A stretch of DNA of 64,000 nt from Leptobrachium leishanense (lineage: Eukaryota > Chordata > Amphibia > Anura > Megophryidae), in assembly GCA_009667805.1 (NCBI GenBank), contig CM019069.1:49000153-49064152 (forward strand), in the 5' to 3' direction. Made by a program: the position numbers and the translations under genes. The notes below the pieces were generated by a model, which saw nothing but the letters and a program-made list of their open reading frames with translations, ran no database searches and was not told the origin of the DNA. This document shows, one piece after another, positions 1-12,900 of the stretch (positions within the stretch are counted from its first letter, which is position 1; every line of letters begins with the position of its first letter).

Positions 1-691
1 CAATTCAAGATTATATATATGTATAAAATTTAATTCAACATGTAAATGTTGATCAGTGATCCCTTGACAGTATTACTACAGTTTAATGAATGTCATAGAA
101 AAAAAATGTTCCCTTTAGATAATCTTTAGGTGGAAATCGCACTCCTTAAAGTGTTGGACTGGCACATCCGTTCCTTTGGGAATATAAGAAGCAGATGATG
201 CTAATATTACACATTTGAGTTTCATCGTGCTTTTTGCCACACTTTACCTAGGGAAACCATCAAGCTCTGTCAGTGTTGAATGACTGGAAAATTAAGCACT
301 TATATCACGGATATATTTGATTTAATAATTTATTTATGGTCATTTATGTAATGGTATTTCAAACGTGCAGGAAATGAATATTGCCCAGGTGACAGGTTCC
401 ACCTCTTGATCAGAGTGATGGCACACCTCTATGGTTTGCGAATAAAATCCAGCGTAGCGTACTGGATGTTCGGACGTCGAACGTCTCAGTTTTTGGTGGG
501 GGTTGTGCCACTTATTTTGTGTTTGATCACCGTCAGGGCATAATAATGTGCTTTTTTTTTTTGTTAAAACAAGAATATTTCATTTAAAATCAGTTGAAAA
601 TGACGATGGGATTTACAGTTTAAATCGATCGCCCATCCCATCTCCAACCGGATCTTGAGATTAGGCCACGCACAGTCGTGCTTTCACTAAC
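1..691. other. dnah11 intron (partial), nothing else recognised
   Basis: This is the intron after e16. I see AT-rich sequence and a short T run near 549 but no dynein motif, no other open frame with a recognisable domain, and no clear repeat boundary. Confidence 0.6.
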
Positions 692-934
692 CTTTTCCTC
701 TTCAGTCTGAGCGGCTCCTTCTCCGTTTATAGAATCTCTTAACTGCAATTCGAGCAATGTGCGGAAGAGGTTGTCCGAAGTCGCGGTTAAGAATTCAATT
801 TCGGCGTTGGGGTGCAGGCCGTAATGGACTGGGCTCTCGGGTGGTAACATCTCATCAATGTATCTGTGGTAACCTTCATAATCAAGGTTGGAGGGGACCA
901 CAAATCCAGGAGCTAGAGCTAGTTTCCTATCAAA
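692..934 (-). CDS. dnah11: dnah11 exon e16: C-terminal region (last exon in window)
   Basis: 81 codons, phase 0. The acceptor is the strong tract ending cttgttcag. A nearer AG eight bases in would break the frame with e15. The peptide includes [20 protein letters not shown] and [20 protein letters not shown], ending TEEEK at donor gttagt. About 230-250 further residues of the C-terminal domain are expected, and their exons must lie before position 1. Confidence 0.88.
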
Positions 935-3900
935 CTGAACAAGAAAAGAGCATTAAATGTCAAAATCAGAACAAAATACCTTTCAGATAAATCTCTCCTT
1001 TTTTTTTTCACGGAAGCCTTCTGTACAGGTTTTTGATACTTAAGAAAATTGCCGGAATGACATTGTTACAGAAGAAATAAGTGCCTGTAACTTTGTGGCA
1101 TCAACCTTTGTAAAATATCAAATGGCAAATGTTCTTTTGTTTTTGCCATTGTTGCACTCACCAACCCCCTGAAGCCATCCTGCGTTATCCCCCCCCCTCC
1201 CTGTTTACAGGGGACCCATCAGATTTGTGTTGAAAGAAAGTTTCATTCTCTACCACAGAAAAAAGAAATAATCCTTCTTGGCATGGTTGCTTCAGATCTT
1301 CGTGTCATGTGCTCCAGCCAGCAGGCTCCGAGCCCTTAATTCTCTTGTCCCAGCTATTGTTTTCCAGCCCTGTTACAAGAGATCAAGAGGATGGCCTGTC
1401 TGATACACGCTGGTTCTACGGGCTCCTTGTAGCAAGTAACACTAACTTACAGCATGAATAAGATTGTGGGTCAAGTATTTGTAAAGCTTAAAAGAAGAAT
1501 GAGATTGCATGTTAGAACCCAAGGGTAGATTTGATCTGGCTTTCTAAATCTGGCGGAAAAAAAAGGAAAAGACTCCCATAATGATCTCCAATATTTGGCG
1601 AGTGGAAGCTGTCTGCATCATAATAACATATTAATCAGACGCCAATTCAATAGAAATCAGAAAGAGTTTTTAAGTGCTCTCAGAGAGAAAAAAAAAGAAG
1701 GTGCTACAGGAAAATGGATTATAGTTATTAGCACGGGCAGCAATACATTTTTTTCCCTATTAAAAACTTGGTATAATTATGTGTTTGAAAATTAAGTTAA
1801 AACATTAAAAACTATTAATCTATTAATTCAACAACGCACGGATCAAGAAAGAACCAGTTTGGCTTTGGGGGGGGGGGAGTCAATGAATTGATTTGTGTCA
1901 ATGCTTATTTTCCCTTTTCTTAAAAAAAAATAATTAATTGATAATTAAAGACATGTGGAAAAGTAGAACTCGTTTGGCTTACGCTTACCATCCATCACAA
2001 TTAGGAAATATATTCCATTGGCGTAATGGTTTAATGGCAGATTTTCCACCTGATCCTGTGGAGCACAGATCATTACGGTCTGAACCCATAGAGCAGTTAT
2101 TAATTCAATTTAAAATGTAACATTTTTTTGTTAGAAGGGAATTGTTTCATTTTTAATTTAATAATTAAACCAAACTATATTTTTTATGAAACTACGCATA
2201 AAATACTAACTTTATCCTTGACAGTGATCAAATGTATACGGAGGTATGGTCATTTTGCATTATCTTGATCCAGATATGGACTGCCTTTGTTAGGGAGCAC
2301 CATCGAGCACCGTCAGTACCTATGCATCGCTACATATGTGTAAGAGTGTTGTAGTCCTCCAGTACTTTAACGCTTAAGGCAATTGGAACATCTGAATTCG
2401 AGATGTCACTCTGGAGAATCCCACATTTTACAGTACATGCAGTGTGCTTATTTAGTGGTATTCTCAGATGAAAGGAGTATATCTCGGCATGGTCGATTGG
2501 TTGTACCAGGAGCAGCATACATGGTGAATGTAGCACAGCTGTTGTACTGTATCCGCTTGTTGCTTATAGATAGCTTCATTCATTCTTTTTGACAGATACA
2601 GAAACAGTTGCAGTTGCAGTTCTGTCACCTTTAGGTTAGACTGTTAGATGCGATGAGGTGCACCCCCACCATGCTCAGATGTGGGAGAGCAGGGGAGGGC
2701 ATTGGCTTCTGCAGCCCAGTTCATTAGGTTGTGCCCCCATAGAACATTTATTTAATTTCAAACCTCTTTAAAATATATATATATATATAATTATTTATAT
2801 ATAGATTTGGTAGGCCGTGTTAGTCCAGATGCCAAAATCACGAGTATAGCAGTCTGTAGTGATTCCTTTTTTATTGGACTAACATTACATTTAAAATACA
2901 AGCTTTCGAGAGTGTAAGTGAAGCTTCTAGACCCGACGAAGGGAGGATCACTCTCGAAAGCTTGTATTTTAAATGTAACATTAGTCCAATAAAAAAGGTA
3001 TCACTACAGACTGCTATACTCATAATTTATATATATAAAAAAAGAAAATTTGCTAAGCAATAATCAAGTGTGTATAGGGACAGGAGCATTCAAAAAGTGT
3101 TGGTACCAACTTATGTGGGGGGCACACAAGGCTAGTACACCTGGCACCCCTAGGACACCTCATCTAAGCAGATTGTAGGACTTTTTCCACGGATGTCTCC
3201 GAATGACGAGTGGACGGATATCTGTGATGACTTTTGAAAATCTTTGCATTTGTTAGGCATTGTGCAGCTTATAAGGAATGACATGTAATAGACATAAAGT
3301 CTTTATTTGATTATAATTTAAGCAAGCCTTTGCATCCTCGGTACCCAGATGTTTACAAAACTAGATCGCCCGTTAGCTAACCCAAAGAGTGACTGAGAAT
3401 CATGGGAAATGCAGTTTCAAGTCTCACAGGGCATCAAGGTTGCCGATAGCTGTTCTGCAGTGTGTATGTTTAACGTGATCCCTCTTCTCGGATTTATTTA
3501 TTTATAAAGGATTTTACCAGGAAGGATACATTGAGATTTCTCTCGTTGTGCTGGAGATGTTTTTTATTAGTAGCTGCTGGTGGTGAATGAACATAGAAAT
3601 ATCAATAACACTGATCTTACGGATTTCAGAACCACTTGAAAAGCATAACCTCATTCTGAGAACTATTATGCTCCAACCCCTTAGAGATGGGGTCAGCAAC
3701 CTTGGCCCACTTAGATGTTTTGGAACTACATCTTCCATGAGGCTCGGCCAACCTAATGAGTGGATGAGCATCATGGCCGAGGCGGTTCCATAATATCTAG
3801 TGAGCCAAGGTTGCAAACTCCTGCCTTATAGTCCTATATTAAGGGCCAAAGGGTCTTTAAAGTCAATGCATTTATGACGGAACAGTTCCGTCATTGGTCC

Positions 3901-6900
3901 TTAAGGGTTTAATCATCAGTATAATCTTGATTATCCAATTCTAGACAGACAGAAGCTCACCTCCAGGTAAATATCACTTTAGCACCAATATCTTAATTTT
4001 ATTTAAGGTTCAGTGAACTGGGAAGTGTTTATTAATGCAGGCCAAGTGATTCAACGTTGGTCTTCCACCTGTAGTTAACCTACAATTCCCATAATTCCTT
4101 TCCAGCCAAGGCATTCATTTATAATAAGGGATATTTGCATGATTCACTTTTACATATTACTTTTTTTTTTTCCCCCTTGATGGTGCATGATGTTCCACGC
4201 TTTGCAATGAATTACTCTATGGTTATAATCACTTATATTTAGCAAATTTCCCTGTAAATGTTTATTTCGGTGGGGATCTCCTCCCCCACTGATACTGTAG
4301 CTGCACAGGCCGTGATTATCACTCTGAGAGCTGGAGGTATCCGAAATACGATGGAGTGCAGGAAATGGCAGCAATAAGGAAGATTAACAGAATGTATAAT
4401 TTGGCTATTTTCATGGATAATTCAGCCTCACAATTAAACGAGCCACATACAGGCTGAATTGGTCCTGTGACATGATTGCTATTTAGTTTTATTGCTTTCA
4501 GGACCTGCAGAGTGGCGAGGGGATTTAAACAACAGCCGTGTACTTCAGCAGCATGTCTCAGCTTTCACATATCTCTATCACACTGAAGACAGTGTATCTA
4601 GGTTAATAGCTGTGGATAAAATGCACCGACACACGCGACCTTCCTTTCCAGCAAGCGGAATTCGTGTATCTTTCCGAGACGTACCGTTTTGCATCGCCTT
4701 GTGCAGCCACTACTGTAAATTTCCATTCGTAATTCTTATTTTATTTGAGGTGGATCACAGTCATATCCAAGTTGCTACATAAGTGTTCTCTCTCTCACAC
4801 TAGCGGCAATCCTGCTCTATGTAATTTCTGACTCTGGCCATCTGGTATGTTGCAAACGTGTCATGACACAGAATGCATGACAAGAGGAAGATAAAACAAT
4901 GGCCTGGAACTACAGGACATCGACCCTGACACCAACTAAGAAAAAACAACTGGTATGTTGCGTTATTAAAATGCATTTTGATTAAATTAACACCGTATCA
5001 AAAATGTGGTATTTAGGATTAGTAACATAAATGCAAGGTGAGGTACCGTATAGGACTGGAGTTCTCCCAGTAGCTTATTTATTACCATATCATGGGAGGA
5101 CCATGAACAGTTCACAGTAATTTTGCATTAAATATCAAGAGATCATTGGTTTTTAGGGCAAATATGCGGAATTTCTCCATCCATTTAAGATATTCCTGAC
5201 ATTAAGCTTTAGCTCTATATTACCTCTCGTTGTTGGTGAGAACAATAGGCCATTGGCAGCGCGCTTGATGGTTTAACATAGGGGCTATTAGAGCCGCAGC
5301 TCCAGGCCCATGACCCAAAATAGGCCCATTGAAAAGCTAGTTATGTCAACACCAATTGGCACCAATGAGAATAAAGAGTGAGGTGCAGTGGCACAGTGGA
5401 GGGTGAGAAGAATGGGGCAGAGTAAAAACAGGAGGCAAGAAGTATAAGGCGGATGCATAAGGGACCTAAAAGGAATGTGGCAGAGGCCCAGCAAAATCTT
5501 CAACTCCAGGCAAGAGGTGCCCTTAATCCAGCACTGGCAGAGTGGCGGAATGATAAATACAGGATGAAAGACAGACAGATCTCTCCCCTCTCTCACAATA
5601 GATCAGCGATGGCAAACCTTGGCATCCCAGATGTTTCTGAACTACATGTCCCATGAAACTTCACCAGCTTTAAGGCTGACTGATTACCATGGGACATGTA
5701 GTTCAGAAACATCTGGGGTGCCAAGGTTCACCACCGCTGCGTTAGATCATCAACTGTGATATAGGCACCAAAGAACCATCGAGGCACTTCTGAAGTCTGG
5801 TAGGGACTGCAAGGTGTCTATATTAAAAGCATTATTCCCAGAGTGCCAAGCGAACGCCAGTGCAGTAATATATTAAAGGACTGTCAATGATTCTGCAGGA
5901 ACACGTTTATCATTCTAGTGTTGGGTACCCACGATTAGAAGAGTGCTAGTAGCAGACCCGTGATATGACTCTGTATATAAAGGCTGCCATCACACACATC
6001 TCAACACACAAGGCAGGGTAATGCACTCCCTATACTGCAGGTAAGTATCCAGATAATTAAGGTTGCCCATGGGCTTCAGAGTGGCCAGCTCAGTGTTACA
6101 AAGAAAGATGATGAGGAAACCACATAATCCAATCCAATGTGGCTTTATGGAAGAATCACAACACTGGTTTACAGCAACATTGTTTCGGACCTCGATTATT
6201 GCATAGCTGTCACTTTAATCACCGTCAGAGGTGAAGAAATGTTTAACATGCCATTATACGTAGATTTCCTTATACGACCTAAACAGAGCTGCGAGTGGTC
6301 TTTATATTCACCATCATACTTTTCCAGTATATACACCGGTATGTTCTGTTAGTGTGATGGAAAATTTTACAATTCGGGTTAGCAGGTCTAGAATGAATAA
6401 TTATTTCCCTGTGAATCATTATTCCAGTGGATAAAACTATCACTGAGATCTAAATCCAGGTAAGCATATACTGAAAACATCACTTATTTATGTATAAAAA
6501 TATATATATTTTTTATATTTATTCTGATGTTTTTAATTCAGATTCTGGCAGATTACATACAATATAACTCGCAGCATCTGAAAGGAAGTTAGCAATGGAA
6601 TAAGTTACTTACCAGAAGAGGGAGCTCTAGCCCTGAATAAAAATAAACGTATTTTCTGGCTGTTTTCGTATTACCTGGTTGGACTGCATGTATTCTTCTA
6701 AGTATGTACGACACAGCCTTCTATCCCAGTCATCAGTGATGTGACCACCATACATAATCTCCCCAAACAAGTAACGGAGATCTTCCCAAGGAACCTGAAA
6801 GCGTACGTGGCGCATGATGAATACGTTTTATAAACTCAAAAATGGAAGGGGGGGGGGGTAATTTTATTATTTATTTACTTTCACACACAAAAAAAAGAAG

Positions 6901-9900
6901 AATAAAGTGCTTAGTAAACAAGCTATGATAACTCGTATAACATCTGTCAAGGAACAATCAAGCTGTATTTCTAACATCAAGACCCTTTAGCGATTCCATC
7001 CTGAATTCACACGAGGAAGATTTTATATGTGTAAAACCAGACCCAGGATGCATAAAAGTGAGACAGATGTCATTTGCATGTCCTGCCCAGAATTCCTTGC
7101 TGCATATGGGGAATGTGGCACAGGAGCTCTGGGATGCAATTCTTTTGAATTGCTGTGATGTGCAAGTGGCTTCTGCAATGATAAACATATATATATATAC
7201 ATACATACATACATATACACACTCATTTAAGTTGTAAATAATAAAGCAAATAATAAAGTTTATTATTGCAGAAGTCATTTACACATCCCAGCAATTCAGA
7301 GAACTGCTTCACAGAGCTCATTTGCTACATTCCTCATATGCAGCAAGGAACTCTGGGTAAGAAATGTAAATGATGTCTGCAATTTCCCACTTTTTTGCAT
7401 CCTGGGTCCGTTATATACATTAGAAATATAGCGCGTCTCAATGCGTCCACGTGGACCGCTTGATTGCAATGGACGATTCACTTGGTAAAGCGTAGTCTAT
7501 CAGGGTTATTCAGAGAGCGGTGAAAAGCAGGAGAATGACTGGAGAATGGAAAATTCTAGGTCAAAATATGCTTGTCATGCTCTCTAAATAAACATACACA
7601 GGGTTATTCAAACAATGTGGCTATATGTGAATATAACCTTGAAAATGGCTCCAGTGAGAGCCGAAACGGTCCTTTTTTAATCATCTATAAACTTTTCTAT
7701 TTTATTTTTCGCGAGTGCAACCATTCCATTCAATTCTATATATTTCCATGTTATTGGCCATGCACCGACTGAAGTCACATTTTTGTTGTATGTGTGGTTG
7801 TGCTGGAATATACTTTCGATATATATATATATATCACACACATACAAACATACTCACAAATTCCATGATAATATATAAATATATAAAACACACAGATTCA
7901 TATTTGTAATTTTCCTTTTGCGGTCCTGGATTTCCAATTAAAAATTAAAGTTATTCAGTCTAAAAAAAAAAGTAGCGTAAATAAAATAAAAAGTGAATGA
8001 AAACTATATTGTGTTAAGAACAAAATATTGCAGAAGAGTTTAATGAAAAATATTGATTTTGTACAAATATTATTATTTATACTGTGCTGGCAGTTTCTAC
8101 AGTGTTTCTTACAGTAAAGAATGGACTTACAAAATTATGAGTGAATTTAGGAATGGGACGAGATATAGAGACCACTGCTATAGAAGAGCTTACACTCTAG
8201 ATGATATGTATAAAACACAGAGCTGCATAGAACAGTATTTCAGAATTATTTGTTTTTACATTTAAGATCAATTCCGTGATGTATTTCTGAAAACTGAGCA
8301 AAAATTGTATTGGTTACTATGGTGATTGCTCAATTTGTAGAATGTTGCCTTTTTATTTCACAAGAATAATAAAACCACTTTATAAATGATTACTTTCCAT
8401 TTACTGAAGCTAGAGATTAATACCAGACTCCTTACCTGAGTATTGGCTTCCAGATAGTTGTAAAGGACACTCACAGATATTATGAGGTCGCCAAAGTTAA
8501 AGGGATATTTTCTGTTCCATCCCTGGGGACCAAATTTACGACGTTCGGCAACACAAGCATGAAAATAACACAGCGAGAAGAATATGCTCTTAAATTCTTG
8601 CTCGCGGGTGCACTGATCAAGGATATTCTGCAAAAAGAGACAAAAAAAAAAGAAAAGACTTTAATTTTTACAAACCAATAACCAAATCTCCAATTTACCT
8701 CTGAGTTATAGCAACGTTGTTTAGTTTTCACTACGTTAACCGTATCGATACGCATTAAATTAGCCATATTTATTTCAGAGAAATCATATTATACTGAAAG
8801 GCCTTTAGGATCAATACTACAATCTGTACATGTGTACAAACAACGTGGAAATCAATCACTAGTAAAAATAACACAATCTGGATAACGATCGTTTATAACA
8901 AATGACGTGGAAATTGAAGCAAAGGAAGTCTGGTTCGATCATGGGGTCAGTTTTCTTTTACTTGACCTGCAATGAGTACATTTATCGACAGGACAGAATG
9001 TTGTGGAAAATATTGTTTACGCATCTTAGAACGTGCTCAGCTCGGCACTGCAGAAAGAATGGTACCAATAGAAAAATAACAATTATTATCATCTCTTATT
9101 TATGATCTTATGACTTTGGGAGGGCAGAGAGGTTACTGATCGTCAGATTAACAATGTGGCAACAATACTTAAGGAACACAAAACATGTCATCCACTGATT
9201 GTAGAATAAAAACGTGACAAGCTGTATCTCACTCTCTCAAGCACTTGGCAAACTCGGGATCATATTTATATAGGTGCATTTTAGATTTCTGAATGAATTT
9301 AGCTATTTTTCAAGCAGTGAAAACAAAGCATTGCCATTTTTCGACGAATAGGACTGTAGCACATTGCTTCATGGTGCAAGAACGTTACATTCCAGCTTCC
9401 ATTCACCTTTATAGCAGAGCTTTCGGAGCCCTACAAAACATATTCTGAGTTCTAACGAATATGTTAGCGTTCACTTATGATAAACTAGGCCTGACATGTC
9501 ATACACACTCACATGTAACAGCACTGATGAGGCTCAGTCCACTTTTTATTTGCTTCAGGTGAACTGAGCACTTGCTGCCGCCCCCCCCCCTCTAACAACC
9601 GTAAAGGGATTATTCTTGATTAATTGCACCATAAATATATTGTATCTGCTACCAAACAGGCGGCATCATGATTTCATCTATACAAATCTTTGTGTATCAA
9701 TAGTAATTAAAATATTTACCTTTCCAGATGAATAATAGTGCATTTTTCTTTTGAGGTGTTCCACAACAGAACCTTCGGATTTCCTCTAACCCCTTGTCAG
9801 GAGATCTCACCCCAACTTCCCTCTTTCCACCACACTACACAAAACTCCCTCCCAACTGCTCTGAAAGATGGAGCTGTGGGATACTGAAGGCTGCTGAAGA

Positions 9901-12900
9901 TATACAGGGTAATTCAAAGAGATCCGAATGGCTGCCGAAAGGGAACCGGACGCTGGAAATCAGCGTTCGGTTACCTTTCTTGGCCATTCGGCTATCCAGA
10001 GAGCAGGCAATTCGCCAAATCCTGGCGAATTGCCTGCACATATGGTGCCTGTTCGGTACCTGTTCGAGGGCAGTGAATCCCCATAGAGAAGAAATTTTTC
10101 GGCTATTCAGAGAACAAAAACCAGCAGTGAAAGGTTCCCGAAATGCCCTGCCATTCGGTGGTTTAAATCGGCAGGTTTATTCAGGCGAATCTCATAAGCT
10201 TCAATGTTAAAAATATTCCCGTTTTAATTCAATATCTAATAAAACGTTGATTATAATATTCTGCAGTAAACAGTCTCTTTATTTATAGATTTTTTTTGAT
10301 ATTTTAAGCATTTTTCAGGATTTATTTTTTTTGAACAAAATTTCCGATTTTTTTTTTAAAAAGAAATTCTAACTTTACTTATTTTTTCTGTAATAGCCCT
10401 TTTATTATCATTCCTTGGATCTCATATGTAAATTTCAGACATTTTCGCTCAGTAGTTTCTTTGCAAACAGCGTTTCACTTTTCAAACATGCAAGCAAACT
10501 GTTTTGCCAATTTATTCACTCCATTCGTCTGCGGTGTCGGCTTTTTCTGGCGGCTGCTCTGCGTGTGATCGGCTCCTGCTCGGGTTTTTCCTGCGTTTTC
10601 GGCGGGGTTAATCCAGATGTTTTTGTGGGTTTCGGTGTGCGTTCACCCTTGTTTTGTGGTGAGTTTTCGGCGACTTTTCCCTGCATTTCAGCTGCCCTGT
10701 GGTGCTTGCTGAATACACCGCAGGGTCGCCGAAATGGGATCGGCAAAACGAACCGAATTGAAGAGAACGAAAAGTCACCGAACGTGTGGTGACTTTTCGA
10801 TGCTCTTTGAATTACCCTGATACACTCATGTGTAGAAAAGTTTCTACTGCTAAAAATGCTTATTTTACTAGACTAGATTTAGCAAGGTTTACGTTAACCC
10901 CTTCACTACCAACCCTTCACTAAGCCTTTTTTGAAAAAATTCAAATTTATTTGAAACATCGAATGCATTGTTAATTAAATATTATTATTTAAGATAATAA
11001 CGTTTATATTTTGAGATATATTAAAATAATGTAAATTTGTAAATTGTCCATGTATTAATTTCTCCATTACACAAACATTGCTGGGATGAAAGGTTCTAAG
11101 CTCTAGATGGTGTCCTTTATCTTGCAAATTTTCGTATGGGGTCTGAACCATTAGCATACAGACAGAACCAGTCTTTGTCTCAAAAATAGTAGAGTATGAT
11201 AAAAACATAATAAAAATAAATCATATATCCTGCTCATGGGTGTTTGTAGTGATCATAATGAGATTATTAGGATTGCAGCTTCCAAAAAATACCAATAGAA
11301 TATAAAAATAAAATCTGTATGTGGCATAATGCCCATGTATAGCAATTACTTTAACACCTTGTAGCTGTACTGTACAAGGATTTTCAGTCTTTATAATCCC
11401 TGAATTTTATCCCTGTACATCAACAAATGACCCCAGAGCTTTCCCTGTATTCTGCCCTCTCCCTGTATATTGTAAAACAGTAATAAAATGTGTAGAGCTT
11501 TTTGTTGCAGTGAGGATCGGGGCTGCTCCTTGCAGCTTCTTTGCACAGTGTAACAGGAGATCTCAGAGAGAACACATTAAACAGAATGCAAAAAGGGTTT
11601 TATATGTCAATATTTGATTACATTGTGTTAGAGTGTACACATATTTAATAAAGCAAGGGATAAAACCCCCAAGAATGTCCCTTAAAATCTTCAAACCATA
11701 TGTCATTGTATCTGTCTATGCACTCTAGGGTTGCCAGATCTGCCATGTTTTCCTGGACACATCTACATGGTTATTCAAAGAGAGATGAAAAACAGGAGAA
11801 CGACTGGAGAAGTGAAAATTCTAGGTCAAAATAGAAAACCAGAAAACCTCTTCCGTTTATCTCACTTTCCAAATTGGCTATTTGGTCTAGATTGTTCTCT
11901 TCTTCCAATTCTCCTGGTTTTCACCTTTCTCTGAATAACCCTGCTAGTTTATTCATGCTGATGGGCAGTGCATGAAAAATGCCACCCCGTAGCATGAAGA
12001 ATCCATATGCTGCAGGTGAGAAATCAACAAGGGTTTCCCAGATGACCTGATTTCCTTTGTGCAGTATATGAATTATACATGTTGCAGGGCTGCACTTTCC
12101 CACTGCATGAAATAGTAATGTGTCCAGGAAAACATGGCCGACCTGGTGGCAACCCTAATCCACTCTTCTATCAAACTAACCATCTATAAAGCCAACTAGT
12201 CGTCAGTCTCTCAATTTGTCTAGTTGGCAAACGGATCCTACCACCGGCAATAGGAAGAGCAACAGAGGTACAGTAGAGAGAGATGAATAATGGCATTCAT
12301 ACGGTTATCAAATCAGGAAAACACTCATAGTGATGACATTTTTATTTTCTATCCCCAATTATTTGCCCATTCGTGCTTTACAACAGTGGTTTTCCCAACC
12401 TTGTTGTCAGACACTCCTAACATGCCAGATTAACCCTTTCGCTGCTGAGGCTTTTCCCGCCTCTGTGCTGAGGTCATTTTTACCGGTTTTGCTCATCATG
12501 TTTAACCGCGTTTTGAAGGCTTATTTTAGTATATGACCCAGACATATTATATATCGTTCTTTCCGTCAGACTCGGCAGATTCATAATATGTCATTATTAT
12601 ATGTATACGTCATGACCTGTCTGTATATTATAACAAAAAATGCAATAAAATATGAATTTTCAATAATTTACAGCGTGTAAAGTGTTTTTTTTTCCACATT
12701 TTAACATGCGAGCAATTGCGGTTATATTTTGTATGGGGTGCACTTGTTAAAAAAATTAGAGATGGGGTCTCGTTACATTTTTTTTTGGGGAAAATTACAC
12801 GATTTTTAACAAACGCACCGCATACAAAAATCGTTAGTGCAGCATCATTGTTCACATTATAATTGAAATGGGAACAATATTGCTGCATTAACAAACCAAA

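Noticed and set aside
7625..7680. Hammerhead-like ggctccagtgagagccgaaacgg
   Set aside because: The stem and GAAAC are good but the CTGANGA half reads CTTGAAA and no foldback partner was found, so it is too weak to list.
9794..10210. 138-codon open frame
   Set aside because: It starts outside and runs into an H-family MITE; no motif, and the homologous stretch of other copies is not open in the same frame.
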